Shown here: positions 12,234-23,508 of the stretch, piece by piece | Position numbering within the stretch: position 1 is the stretch's first letter | How the letters are laid out: each line of letters starts with the position of its first letter | Origin: Cycas panzhihuaensis | Lineage: Eukaryota; Cycadophyta | Direction of reading: 5' to 3' | DNA: 64,000 nucleotides | NCBI GenBank assembly: GCA_023213395.1 | Contig: CM041465.1 | Span: 250,673,741 to 250,737,740, forward strand | Program-made: the position numbers and the translations under genes | The notes under the pieces: model-generated | What the model saw: the letters and a program-made list of their open reading frames with translations, nothing else | Told to the model about the DNA's origin: nothing | The model's database searches: none

Positions 12234-12836
12234 TGTGCCAGATAATCTACCTCTAACAGATTCATAAGAAATTACAGCAGAGTAGACAACACATGATCAT
12301 AATCAAAGCATGAAAACCAATCTTTATTATATGAGGGCCCTGCGTCTGCTCCTCTAACAACCAAACACAGGCTGAAGCAGTGTACAATAGAAGGCCTTGC
12401 AGTGCAGACGACTGGAGAAGAGTAGTTATAACGACACGCACATATACATGTTCACGCCTTTCTCATGCGACTAATTTATTTAGCCTTTCTAGTTACATTT
12501 AGTATAACAGTTATTTTTGCATAACAGTTAAGCCTTAAACAGCTAATCTTTGATGTTGGATTACATCCAGATTAAATCTGATCAAAGCTGATCACATCAA
12601 CAATTGAAGTTGGTTGCACTTGGTCGCACCTGTGTCGCATGTGGTTGCACCTGCAGTCACGTTTGCTCGCACCTGGTTGCACCTATGTCGCATCTAGTCG
12701 CACCTCTGACCGCTTTTGGTTGCACCTGACCACATCAGTCGCACTTGCAATTGCACCTAGTCACACCTATGTCGCGTCTGGTCGCACCTGCTACTACAGG
12801 ATTCTAACTTATTTAGTGTGCATTTTTCTCTACACA
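12234..12836 (-). repeat. 3' LTR of gypsy 2
   Basis: It pairs with 34038-34625. The polypurine tract on the - strand (CATGGGAGAGATG) lies just inside at 12837-12852. Confidence 0.88.
12601..12795. repeat. GGTCGCACCTG minisatellite inside the LTR
   Basis: More than ten degenerate copies of a TGGTCGCACCTG / TGTCGCATCT motif, roughly every 15-25 bp, fill the part of the LTR nearest the interior. The partner LTR carries a shorter, rearranged array (34415-34590). Copies of GGTCGCAC also occur inside the element at about 20565-20625. Confidence 0.85.
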
Positions 12837-12959
12837 CATCTCTCCCATGGCCTATTTAAGGAGTGACCCCATTCGTTCCAAAAAAATACAAAAATTTCAA
12901 AAATTTCTCCTCCATCTTCCCACCTTCCCCTCCAAAATCTTTGAAATTTTTGGTGGTCT

Positions 12960-13478
12960 GCTTATCCTTGCCGCACCTTTCTTTGTGCTTCTTTTAGTTT
13001 TGCCTTTTCACGTCTAATATACTTTGGATCCAGCCATGCAATTTATGGTGGCAAACTTAAACCTTTCTGTTTTAAGTACTCACATAAGAGTGCTACATCT
13101 CGAAGGGCCTCTGACTGTGGCAATGTTGCTATTTCCCCGAAGTGTAACTACTCTATTTCTCATGCCAATTCCTCGTTTATCTTTAGAGCACTTTCCAACT
13201 CTGATTAGTATGCTTGTACTTATTTCCACAATTCCATGCAGCGTTGAGTTTCTTCATCAATTTTAAGGATCCAGGCACCAAGGCAATGAAACACAGGTTA
13301 GAGACCTTTAGGAATATATTGGTTAAAATTTTCATTATATTTTTCCAACTACGGTGTAACATCATCTATATTATCCACCCATTGAAGTATAAATGTCTTC
13401 AAGGCCTCTAACCTTGTTTCAATCTCGTGTAACTTCTGCTCTAGTTGGATTATTCATTCTACGTCCAGAGGTGGTCAT
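12960..13478 (-). pseudogene. Gypsy 2 extra ORF, C-terminal part (coiled coil)
   Basis: This continues the extra ORF interrupted by gypsy 3. The - strand frame is rich in Leu, Glu, Lys and Gln with heptad-like spacing: LEQKLHEIETRLEALK near the start and SELESALKINEEL further on. It ends in a basic KAKLKEAQRKVRQG stretch near 12970-13010, about 130 bp before the polypurine tract. Several in-frame stops occur, some explainable as CAA/CAG to TAA/TAG. A coiled coil is likely from composition. The function is unknown. Confidence 0.65.
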
Positions 13479-14069
13479 TGTAACATTCCAAAAATCTAGT
13501 CAAAACTATGCCATGCGACCATTCAAATCGAAGGTCTTTGAACGAGGATTCCAACGGTTCAGACAAAAGTCAATTCTGACATTTATATCAAAAGTTATAG
13601 CCGTTTAAAGTTTTCAGCATGCTAGTTTTTGGGGAAAGTTCTGGCCGACTTCTAATTGAGCAGTATTAAGGAAAATATCATCCATTCTGGCAGACTTCTA
13701 ATTGAAATATTTTAAACACTATATATAGGAAGTTTGGGGTGCAACCCAAACCATCTTCAGAGGTTCTTTTTGCTAGATATTTTCGGTTCTAGGGCTACAA
13801 TTAGCTCGCTCATTTGGGGGCTACAGTTCAGAGGGTTCCTCGCCTCGAAGAGGGAAGCTCAGTTCTTCAGGAAAGACTGGTATTTTGATGTAATTTCGTC
13901 CTATTTTTTATACTATTTGATAATAAAGATTACTATGTACTTCTATGGATTTTGTAATTCTTGTTCCTATTCATTTTCCTGTTGAATAGCATCTAGTTAT
14001 TGTCTTTTTGGGGATTATTACATGTATTTTTTAGGAAAATTGCTATAAAAGTAGAACTAGATTGCTTCA
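13479..14069 (+). repeat. 5' LTR of gypsy 3
   Basis: It starts TGTAACATTCCAAAAATC and ends TTGCTTCA. A TATATATAGG box near 13720 is a likely promoter. It pairs with 18659-19248. Confidence 0.93.
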
Positions 14070-14071
14070 AG

Positions 14072-14087
14072 TGGTATCAGAGCTTCG
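14072..14087 (+). other. Primer binding site, gypsy 3
   Basis: TGGTATCAGAGCTTCG lies two bases inside the 5' LTR. It is complementary to initiator-Met tRNA. Confidence 0.92.
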
Positions 14088-14143
14088 TTTCGAGGGAAAG
14101 GGGCAAAGATAAAAGCTCAAAGAAATTGAAAAAATCTATAGCC

Positions 14144-14168
14144 CACCCCCCCCCCCCCCGCCCCCCCT
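14144..14168 (+). repeat. C-homopolymer tract
   Basis: A near-pure run of C broken by A and G lies in the gypsy 3 leader. Its exact length should be treated with caution. Confidence 0.8.
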
Positions 14169-14419
14169 AGAAACAGAAACGAAATTGAGGTCATGGTAAA
14201 ACCTCATTCCCAAGAAGATGGTAGCCCAATCCAAAACCTTAGGAAAAAAATTAAAGGCACATCAGAATTAAACTAGAGCATAAAGGCTTTAACAATCATA
14301 ATCTAGGAGTTACTAGTAAAAGCAGATTAAGCAACACAGAATGTGTCCCGTGGAGAAATGGACAACAGCAATGCATCAGGAATAGATCAGATAGATACTT
14401 GAAACAATCAAAAAAACCA

Positions 14420-15180
14420 AGGAAATAGATTTGATGGACGAGTTTATGAAAGGAAAACTCCCAACATGGAAAATGGATGGAAAGGAGAAAGATTATCTTT
14501 GGAAAAGTTTGATACAAAAGTATCCAAGAATATCAAAAATTGGATCTTACAAATGGAGAACTATTTCAAGGTCTATAACCCAACAGCTAAGGAAAAGATG
14601 GAAATAGCATCCTTACACTTAAACGGAATGGTGTTAAGGTGGTACCGTTGGTGAAAAAAAATGAACTTACCAATACAATAGACCTGGGAGAATTTAAGAG
14701 CAGGATTAGTAGAACAATATGACGATTCTTGGAACACGGATTACTTTGCTCAGTTAACATGATTACATCAATAAAGAACAGTGCAAGAATACACGGAATA
14801 GTTCCAAATGCTGCAATGTATGGTCTCCAAAAAAATACCACAGGAATGTTTGTTGGAGACTTATATTAGTGGATTGAAGAATCAGATCAAAGTTAGAGTT
14901 AAAGCAGCAGAGCCACCACAACTCCAAGTAGTAATTCGGATAGCAAGGAATGTGGAGGCAGAACTTAGAGATAGCAAACCAACATATACAAGGAGATATA
15001 AGCCACCTTATACCAGATCTAGAATCTTAATTGGGCAAAATCAAGAACAAAAGCAAACCCTCCCTTAACTATAAAAAATACAGGAGAAAGCTCAAGAACA
15101 GCAAAAGAGGAGCACATAAGGAAAGGGATGTGCTTCAAGTGTAGAGGGAAATGGAATAAGGAACACCAGTGCCCAGCCAA
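14420..15180 (+). pseudogene. Gypsy 3 gag and zinc knuckle
   Basis: Structural protein of gypsy 3. The capsid part begins near 14430 (KFDTKVSKNIKNWILQMENY, matching the plant gypsy gag entry). It continues through an LHLNGMVLRWYRW block and a second block at 14808-15068 (ECLLETYISGLKNQIKVRV). A CCHC knuckle follows near 15130-15175 (CFKCRGKWNKEHQC). A stop near 14655 and one near 15067 break the frame. Gag would package the RNA. Confidence 0.85.
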
Positions 15181-15868
15181 GAAGATATTCATGATCAATA
15201 ATGAGGACGTAGAAATACTAGAAGAAGTAGAAGAAGAAGCTGAACAACACCAAAGTGTGGAGAGTGAGGAAAATAAACTCCCAGAAGTGGACACAGGGAA
15301 TGTCCAAATATCATTGCAGGCCATTATGGGGCAACAAGTATCCCCACAAACCCTAAGATTCCAAGGACAAATTAAGGGGATACTAGTATCAATCTTGATA
15401 GATAGTGGAAGTACACATAACTTTATAAACAGAGCACCAGTAGAGAAATTGGGATTACAAGTGAATCCTCTAATCACATTCCAAGTGTCAATAGCAAATG
15501 GGAGGACAACACCATGTGGAGGATACTACAAAGACACAACTCTCCAAATCAATGATTACAAGGTCACAACTTGTATGTTTGCGATGCCCATAGGCGAAGT
15601 GGACGCAGTTCTGGGGATCCAATGGCTGCAAACGGTGGGGAACATCATTACCCACTATATGATAAGGTTTGTGTTTTCGACAAAAAGGACACAAATATCA
15701 ACTGCAAGCCCCAGCCACACCTCCAGTTCAACTTATATCGTCTCACAGGATGGAAAAGATTCTAAAGAAGAATCCGCAAGCATACATAATGTCATGTTAC
15801 AAAGTAGAAATAGAAGACATTCCCCTAGAGATTCAAGCAATCTTAGAAGAACATTAGAGAGTTTTTGA
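15181..15868 (+). pseudogene. Gypsy 3 aspartic protease region
   Basis: After an acidic Glu-rich linker, the frame carries the retropepsin active site ILIDSGSTHNFI (about 15395-15430) and the later VDAVLGIQWLQ block. Asp-Ser-Gly is intact. A frameshift near 15680-15760 moves the rest into another frame, where KILKKNPQAYIMSCYK continues towards RT. The same stretch in gypsy 1 is where gypsy 2 inserted. Confidence 0.88.
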
Positions 15869-17251
15869 AGAACCCCAAGGACTGCCACCGAAAAGGGAAT
15901 TGGAACATGCAGCAGATCTTATTCTTGTAGCAATACCAGTCAATATTCCTCCATATAGACATCCTTATCATCTTAAGAAGGAAATTCAAAAGATCACACA
16001 AGAATTGTCACTCCAAGGCATAGCGGAAAAAGCACAAGTCCATTTGCTTCTCTTATGATAGTTAATCCAAAGAAGGACGGATCTTACAAAATGTGTGTGG
16101 ATTATCATGGCTTGAATAAATTGACCATAAAGAATCGATATCCTACCCCAAGGATCGAAGATTTATTAGATGACATGGAGCCCGATATTTTTCAAAAATA
16201 GACCTACGCTCAGGATACTACCAAATAAGGCTCAAAGAAGAAGATGTTTACAAAACTGCATTCAAAACGCATGAAGGATTGTTTGAATTCAAGGTTATGC
16301 CTTTCGACTTAACAAATGCTCCAACCACTTTCCAAAGCACAATGAATTCAATATTAAAACACGTTCCAAGGAAATCTGTGTTGGTTTTCTTTGATGATAT
16401 CCCGATCTACAGCAGAACATGGAAAGAACATTTGGAACATATAAAGACAGTTCTGCTCATACTTGAGAAAGCACAGATGTTCACAAGTAAGAAAAACTAT
16501 TCTTTTGCAAAGGAGGAATTAGAGTATCTGGGCCACATTATCACAGGCGAGGGAATCAAAATTTGATCTAAAAATGATCTAAGCAAATGTAAATTAGCCA
16601 ACTCCGAAGAATGTCACAAGAGTAAGAAGTTTTTTGGGCACAGTAGGATTTTTGAGAAAGTTCATAAAGGGGTATGCACACATAGCATCACCATTAACAA
16701 ATCTAACCAAAAGTGATGCATTCAGATGGAATTTAGGAACAGAAGGAGCATTTCAAGAATTAAAACAAGCAATGATCATGGCTCCAGTATTGGCCTTACC
16801 GGATTTCACTCAACCATTCACATTGGAATGTGATGCTTCATCTTTTGGAATAGGAGTAGTTCTGTTACAGGGAGGAAGGCCTATAGCTTATGAAAGTTGG
16901 AAGCTAAATAATAGAGAAAAAACGAAACCAATATATGAGAAAGAAATGCTAGCCATTATGCACGTAATACACCAATGGAAGCAGTATCTATTAGGGAGCA
17001 GATTTGTGGTCAGAATTGATCATGATAGCCTGAAGTACTTTCTGTATCAAAAGGCGTTATCCGATGAGCAACAAAAGTGGGTCAACAAGTTGCAAACCTT
17101 CGACTTCACCGTAGAATACAAAAAGGGGAAAGAAAACGTAATAGCGGATGCTCTATCCAGACTGCCAGAGGAAGGAAAGATTGAAACTTCAGCCAATTCA
17201 ATGACAATAGCAATTCCAAAATGGATGACACAGTTGACAAAGGAATACTAA
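15869..17251 (+). pseudogene. Gypsy 3 reverse transcriptase and RNase H
   Basis: RT fingers and palm: PYRHPYHLKKEIQK near 15950, then KDGSYKMCVDYHGLNKLT near 16075-16125. DLRSGYYQIR follows near 16200, FKVMPFDLTNAPTTFQS at 16290-16340 and the catalytic FFDDIPIYS near 16387-16412. RNase H spans about 16790-17160, with LECDASSFGIGVVLL, KEMLAIMHV and ADALSRLP. Catalytic Asp residues are present, but a stop after ITGEGIKI (16566) and shifts near 16040 and 16190 break it. It would copy element RNA to DNA. Confidence 0.9.
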
Positions 17252-17339
17252 GACGACAAGACATCACAAGAAATAAGACAAAAGATTAAATAAGGAAAAG
17301 CAGAGCAGTTCACAGAACAAGCAGAATTAATTCAAAGGA

Positions 17340-18600
17340 AAGGAAAAATATTTGTTCCAAAGACAAGCAAACTAAAAGAAGCACTACTACAAGAAGCTCA
17401 CTCAACTCCAGTTTTAGGACATTCAGGGATGGATAAGACTTATAGAAGGCTTCGAAGTTCATTTTACTGGAAAGGGTTGAAATCTGACGTCCTCCAGTTT
17501 GTATTAGAATGTGATATGTGTCAAAGGAATAAGACTAAATCTGTGAAGACCCCCAGGTAGCTACAACCCCTTCCCATTCTCCATCGAAAATGGGAAGAAA
17601 TTTCTATGGATTTTATTAATGGTCTTTCGCGTTCAGAAGGAAGAAACGCAATTTTTGTAGTGGTAGACAGATTAACTAAATACACCCATTTCAAGGGAAC
17701 TCAAACGAAAGCAAAAGCAAGCCAAATAGCAGAATTATATATGAAAGAAATTCACAGACTACATGGCTTTCCAGAAGTTATAGTCAATGACAAGGACCCC
17801 AAATTCACAAGTCACTTTTGGAAGGAGTTGTTCAAATCAGTTGACACTTGCCTACACATGAGCTCAGCATACCACCAGCAAATAGATGGCTAGACAGAAA
17901 TAGTTAACAAATGTGTGGAGGGATACTTAAGAAACTTCGCATCAAATAAACAAACACAATGGCATCGATGGCTCCATCTGGCAGAATGGAGGTATAACAC
18001 CACATACCATGCAACGACAAAAATGTCACCATTTCAAGCACTATATGGGTATGAACCTCCATCACTCCTGAATTGGCTAAAGTGCAAATAGTCCAAGAAA
18101 ACCCAAAACAGATGCAAGAAACAATTCAAATACTAAAGAATAATTTGGAGATGGCGAAGAATAGGATGAAGCAACAAGCAGATAGAAAGAGATCTGAACG
18201 GAGTTTCGAGATAGGAAAATGAGTATTCTTAAGACTCTGACCCTACAAATAGATGTTGATGAAAACAAAATAATCGACATAAATTATCACCAAGATTCTT
18301 TGGACCATATCAGATCGAGGAATGCATAGGGGAAGTGACATATCAGCTAAAATTGCCACAAGAAAGCAAAATCCACAACATCTTCCACGTGTCTTGTTTA
18401 AAGAAAAAGCTAGGTGAAAAGGAGGCTCCACAAACGAATTTACCAACACTAGATGAAGAAGGAATGATGATAGTGGAACCTAAGGGAATATTGAAGACCA
18501 TGGACAAGAATTTGCGACCCAGGATAATAAAAGAATATCTTATCAAATGGAAGACATTGGAGCTTGAAGATGCAACGTGGGAGTCCAAAAAATAGATGCA
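17340..18600 (+). pseudogene. Gypsy 3 integrase with chromodomain
   Basis: The HHCC zinc finger spans about 17395-17530 (GHSGMDKTYRRL ... CDMCQRNKT). The core has Asp in MDFINGLSRS (17606), Asp in VNDKDPKFTS (17785) and the region of the catalytic Glu after 17890, where a stop replaces a sense codon. The C-terminal IHNIFHVSCLKKKLGEKE block is at 18360-18420 and a chromodomain (KEYLIKWKTLELEDATWESK) at 18530-18593. Chromodomains of this clade steer integration towards particular chromatin. The frame is broken near 17890, 18080 and 18220. Confidence 0.9.
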
Positions 18601-18658
18601 GATAAATGGGCCCTTAACAATGCTTTGCAGGTAAAGCATGTTTTGAAGAGGAGGGGCT

Positions 18659-19248
18659 TGTAACATTCCAAAAATCTAGTCAAAACTATGCCATGTAACC
18701 ATTCAAATCGAAGGTCTCTGAACGAGGATTCCAATAATTTAGACGAAAGTCAATTCTCACATCTGTATCAAAAGTTATGGCCATTTAAAGTTTTTAGCCT
18801 ACCAGTTTTTGGAAAGTTCTTGCTGACTTCTAATTAAGCAATATTAAGGAAGCTATCACCCAGTCTAGCCGACTTCTAATTGAAGTATTTTGATCACTAT
18901 ATATAGGAAGTTTGGGCCGCATCCCAAACCATCTTTGAAGGTTCTTTTGGCTGGATATTGTTGGTTCTAGGGCTACAATTAGCTCGCCCATTTGGGGGTT
19001 GCAGTTCAGAGGGTTCCTCACCTCAAAGAGGGAAGCTCACTTCTTTAGGAAAGACTGGTATTTTGACGTAATTTCTTTCTATTTTTTAGATTATTTGATA
19101 ATAAAATTACTATTTATTTCTGTGGATTCTGTAATTCCTATTGCTTGTTCATTTTCCTGTTGAATAGCATTTAGTTATTGTCTTTCTGTAGATTATTACC
19201 TATATTTTTTGAGGAAAATTGCTATAGAAGTAGAACTAGATCGCTTCA
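18659..19248 (+). repeat. 3' LTR of gypsy 3
   Basis: The 590-bp LTR pairs with 13479-14069 with scattered substitutions. Transitions are common among the differences. Confidence 0.93.
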
Positions 19249-20455
19249 ATCGCTTGGTTCGCTTCTCTAGTTCTATGACTAATTGCCATGTCACCTGTGC
19301 TAAAAATGAAGTTTTCCAATTTGATACATCATGTGGATCACATTCCATGCGATTCAATCCTTCCTCCAAAATTTGTTTATCTATCAAATACTCTACCTCT
19401 AGTGGCTGATTATTTAGATGTTCGATAATTTCTTGTCGTCACTTCTCTTGAGCTATTTTTCTCCGTTTCTATCTTTTCTATTCACTTTCAATGCTTTCTT
19501 CATTACGAGTATATACATGGCTTCCAGTCTCTCCTTATTCTGATCCACTACCTTGTTCACTTACTTTCCTTTTCCCTAATTTAATTTATTCCTTCCTTCC
19601 TTTATTTCTAACTTCTTCTTCCTGTCTTTCTTTCTCTTGCGAGGTCTCCTCTTCTCATAATTCTATTACATTCTTTTCTATCCCTGGACTAGATGTTTGA
19701 TACTGTTTCAAGAGCCACTTTTCTGCCTCAGTCCATACTTCTGCCCATTTTTGGTTGTTTCCCTTGTTGAACATGTCAGTCTAACAGGGCAGAGGTGCCT
19801 AGCCTTCAATTGGAGTTGGCAATTGCAAATCCAAACATTGAGCAAGGAGTAATCTCCAGAGCACAGTGGCATGGCAAAATGGCATGGGCTTCATCATTAC
19901 ACGGATCGTCTCTAAACTTTTGAGAAGACAATGAATCATAAGGCCTGCGCAATTAAACCGAGTCCCTTTTACAACTTGATTAAGCATGGTCCTTAAATTC
20001 GACAGCTCATATAAATTCTTTTGAGTTAGAATAACTCTGGTAAAAATAAAGTGTGCCATCCATCTCTTTTCTAGCAACTGAATTCCCACAATTCTAATTC
20101 CCAAACTTGCAATATCTTTTTTGTCCGCTCCAATCTATTTTGTCGCCTTTTCCCTGGGAATTTGCTTATCCCGAACTATCTGTTCTCCCATACTAGGTAA
20201 TCCCATCAGAGCTGCGACGACTTTGACAAATATATCTAAAATTCTCGGCTGCCTAGATAAAATTGAGATTATGGTAAACAAAACTTTTGAAGAGAGTGGA
20301 AATGTACCAACGGAGACGTATTTTTTAAACCCTACATCTATCATCAATTTTCTTCATTTGTCATCGTCTTTCATCTGAAGCCCCTTAGCCTGAATTTGAG
20401 GGTCATCATTTTCCCTAAAGATAATGTTCTTCTTCATTTCTCTAGTATCTGCCAT
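19249..20455 (-). pseudogene. Gypsy 2 extra ORF, N-terminal part
   Basis: An open reading frame in sense with pol, downstream of integrase. The ATG at 20455-20453 opens MADTREMKKNIIF. Recognisable conserved blocks are KYVSVGTFPL, VVAALMGLPS, a REKATK block, EKRWMAHFIFTRVILTQKN, FNCAGLMIHCLLKSLE and HATVLWRLLL. A Lys/Glu-rich region follows and then gypsy 3 interrupts it. Together with 12960-13478 it would be about 570 codons, with stops. A second, diverged copy lies at 62891-63240, supporting a real gene. The position matches the env-like or additional ORFs of Athila/Tat elements, but I see no clear signal peptide or membrane segment. Function unknown. Confidence 0.65.
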
Positions 20456-20605
20456 TGCACATGCAGACTATGTCTGTTGATAGGTCTTTGTCGCTCACAC
20501 CACAGATTTCCGGTGTACGTCTATCATGTTAAGAGTATGGTACCTGTCGACTAGTCTCATCGCGACTATTGGTCGCACTCGCTTTTATGATGGCCGCACC
20601 CACTG

Positions 20606-21880
20606 TCATGGTGGTCGCACGTCCCACGATCGTTGAGTCGTTATAATAATGACTATCTTTTTCTTATACGCTCTTTTAACTTGTAGCATAATCTCACTTG
20701 ATAGTCTAACTCCTTTGGATCTCATGCTCCTTTTTTCTTTATAGTATTTATAAAGTTTCAACCTACTGCCATTGACGAGTTTTGTTAATGGCTTACCGTC
20801 TAACTGTTCCAATTTCACTGCTCCATTTTCATAAATATGATTGACCTTATAAGGTCCCAGTCATCTAATTTTCATTTTACCTGGTTTTATTCTAAATTTA
20901 CTATCATATAATAAAACCAAGTCAATTACCTGATACTGTGGAACCTTTAAGTGCCAGTCATGCCAGGCTTTTCTTCTAGCTTTTTCCGCCCGCAATTCCT
21001 ATAAAACTCAAGCTCGTTCCTCATCTAACTTTAGCAATTGAATTAATCGTTGGTTATAGGAATCTCCCTCTCTGAGCCTGACTTCTTGTGCCATCCAAAA
21101 ACTCTCTGCTTGAAATTCTAAAGGAACAACCGCTTCCAACCTGTATACAAGTTGAAAAGGTGTACGCTTATGGGGTTGTTTCCTCATTGTGCTATCTTCC
21201 CATAGAACCGAATGCAATCTATCTGCCCAATCTATGCGTTCTGCATTGCAAATTTTCATTAGGGCAATCTTTAAAATTTTATTAGTACTTCTTGCTCATT
21301 TGCTCAGGGATAATATGGGGAAGATTTGCCATGCTGGATCAAAAATTCCAATGTGAGATACTGGGTAGTTTGATTTAGGAAACTGCCTCCTTGGTCGGAC
21401 ACTATTTCTAGAGGACATCCAAACCGTGCTATAATTACCTCATATAAGAATCGGGTGGTGCTCCTAGCATCACATTGCTTCATGGGTTTTACCTCGGTCC
21501 ATTTAGTCACAAAATCTATGGCTACTGGGATATACTGGCCATTAGTTCTTCTAGCAGGAGGGTTGGTTGGTCCCACAAAGTCCAATCCCCATTTCTCAAA
21601 TGGAGCTCTAGATAAAATCGGGTGCAAAGGTAAGTAATTATCCTTCGAAGGCTTACCTCTTCACTAGAATATATCACAGGTTTTTACCCATTTTCCCAAA
21701 TCTTCGAACAAGGTTGGCCACCATAAGATTGCCAATAGCACTTTTCTTGTAGTTGCCTCGCTCCTGTGATGGCAGATGCTGCCCCTTCGTGGGCTTCCCT
21801 GAGCATAGCATGAACTTCATGTTTCATAATGCATCTTCTAAGTACCTCGTCAGGTCCTAATTTGTACAGCATTCCTCATA
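20606..21880 (-). pseudogene. Gypsy 2 integrase
   Basis: The zinc-binding part is near 21700-21880 (EVHAMLREAHEGAASA; the HHCC region is degenerate). The core at 21304-21627 has APFEKWGLDFVGP with its Asp, VTKWTEVKP and IVSDQGGSF with the second Asp. The C-terminal half at 21008-21259 includes RTPFQLVYRLEAVVP. The tail at 20740-20820 (KLEQLDGKPLTKLVNGSRLK) is the usual end of an integrase without chromodomain. It is split across frames by stops near 21300, 21000 and 20830. The same tail reappears at 62497-62575. Confidence 0.85.
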
Positions 21881-23508
21881 CTAGCTGAAATGGAAAGGCT
21901 TTTCTGATAAAAACTTTTCCTTTCAACTCTATCCAATCCTCTCGATGTTTGTCCTGTTGCCAAATATTCGACAATACCTTCATACCACGAGGGGATGCCT
22001 TCAACTGAGAATAATTTGTGAGCCAAAAAATCATTAGCTACCCCTGCTTTCGCTTCTCCTTCTTGAATTCTAGAAAGTTGATCTGGTACAATGTGCTTTT
22101 CACCTTTCTTGACTATCAACTTGAACATGAATTCCTGAAAAAACATGAGCCAACAATTGATCCTCCCCTTTCCATCCACCAGCTAAGCCAAAACACATCC
22201 AATGGCATACAACAAGGCATCTACATGAACATAGAATGGCTTGTTCCAATCTGGGAATCTCAATACAGGTGCTTCATCTATCTTCCTTTTTAAGAGATCA
22301 AACACCAGTTGTTGTTTCAACGTCCAATTCCAGGCTATTGTCTTTTTCAATAACATCTCTAAAGGATGGGCAATCCGGGCATACCCCCATATGAACTTAC
22401 AGTAGGATCCAATCATTCCCAAGAATCCTTTCAGATTTTTTGTATTCTGTGATACAAGAAAATTTAAAATAACTGCAACTTTTGTTGGATCTGTCAACAT
22501 TCCTTCATTCGTAACTATATGACTAGATATGAAGGGTGCCATAAAGGTACATTTTTCTGGATTTAGGCATAGTTTGCTTTTCCTGCAAATTTCTAACATT
22601 AATCTTAAATTAGTTAGATGATTTTTCAACAACCCATATAGAGTCCAATCATCCTGGAAGACATCTATTGTTTTTCCTATTACATCTCAAAAAATATTCA
22701 AAATAACTCTCTGAAATGTGGCGGGTGCGTTTGTAAGCCCAAATGGCATTACTCTATATGCATGTACCCCATTTTGTTACAAAGGTGATCTTCAGCTAGT
22801 CTTCAGGTGCTATTTGGACTTGATTATAGCCACTGAATCCATTTGTGAAGAAAAAAACTTCATGTCCAACGACTTTCTCCATAAATAGTATAGGGAAGGG
22901 GTCCCTTTTTGTGCCTTTATTCAAAGCCCTGTATTCTACACAAACCTACAACTTTCCATTCTTTTTTGGTACAACCACAACTGGGCTAACCCATTCATTG
23001 TTTTCTACTTCAAAAATATATCCTGCATCTAAAAGCTTGTCCAGTTCAGCTTTTACCTGTTCCTTATGTTTCGGATTCATTCGTAGGGTCTTTGTCTAAC
23101 CAGTTTGGTATTTTCCAATAGCTCGATTTTATGTTCCCCAAGTTCTAGGGGAATCCCTTTCAGGTCCTTATAGGACCATGCGAAGACATCTTTATAGTCT
23201 ATAAAGAGCATTATTGCTTGTTGGATTATGTCTTGATCCCAGTAATCTCCTATGGTGATTAATCTGGGTTTTTCCTCTAATCCAATGTTGATTTTCTTTA
23301 GTTGGAGATCCTTCCCCCGCATTGCTCTTCCATCAGGTTGTAGTTCATAAGCAGAGGTTTGGCAAATTTCCCTTTGTTCATATTCCAAACTGGAATAAGA
23401 TGGGGGGAAAGTCCTTACTTCTTCTTCCTCTTGCAACTGCAATTCTTGTTTTTCTACTTGATAGCAGCCTTTTATTAGATCTATAATTGTTTCTTTTATA
23501 ACTATCAA
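21850..23508 (-). pseudogene. Gypsy 2 reverse transcriptase and RNase H
   Basis: The entry region at 23077-23508 has GDYWDQDIIQQAIMLFIDYK and VFAWSYKDLKGIP followed by RQRPYE, diagnostic of plant OTA-clade gypsy RT. The palm at about 22640-23060 is heavily damaged. The RT thumb and RNase H follow at 22183-22632 (KCTFMAPFISS, GFLGMIGSYCKFI, YVHVDALLYAIGCVLA) and 21850-22179. Multiple frame changes make it inactive. Confidence 0.83.

Larger units (their letters stand above)
13479..19248 (+). mobile_element. Gypsy 3 (chromovirus), full-length
   Basis: A 5.8-kb Ty3/gypsy element on the + strand, opposite to its host gypsy 2. LTRs of 591 and 590 bp flank gag, zinc knuckle, protease, RT, RNase H, integrase and chromodomain in canonical order. 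The initiator-Met primer site at 14072 and the purine-rich tract GAAGAGGAGGGGCT just before 18659 define the inner LTR edges. I could not find a 5-bp target duplication: the flanks are GTCAT and ATCGC, sharing only AT. It is a close relative of gypsy 1. Stops break gag and pol, so it is inactive. Confidence 0.93.

Noticed and set aside
14072-14087. tRNA gene fragments suggested by TGGTATCAGAGC sites
   Set aside because: These 12-18 bp matches lie directly inside LTRs and are primer binding sites; no cloverleaf surrounds them.
14144-14168. C-run as a biological signal
   Set aside because: A homopolymer in an untranslated leader may be slippage or a sequencing artefact; nothing supports a function.
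13474-19253. Target duplication for gypsy 3
   Set aside because: The flanks GTCAT and ATCGC do not match as 5-bp repeats; only AT is shared, so none is claimed.
12960-20455. Calling the gypsy 2 extra ORF an envelope gene
   Set aside because: The position fits, but I see no signal peptide, cleavage site or C-terminal membrane anchor in the readable parts.
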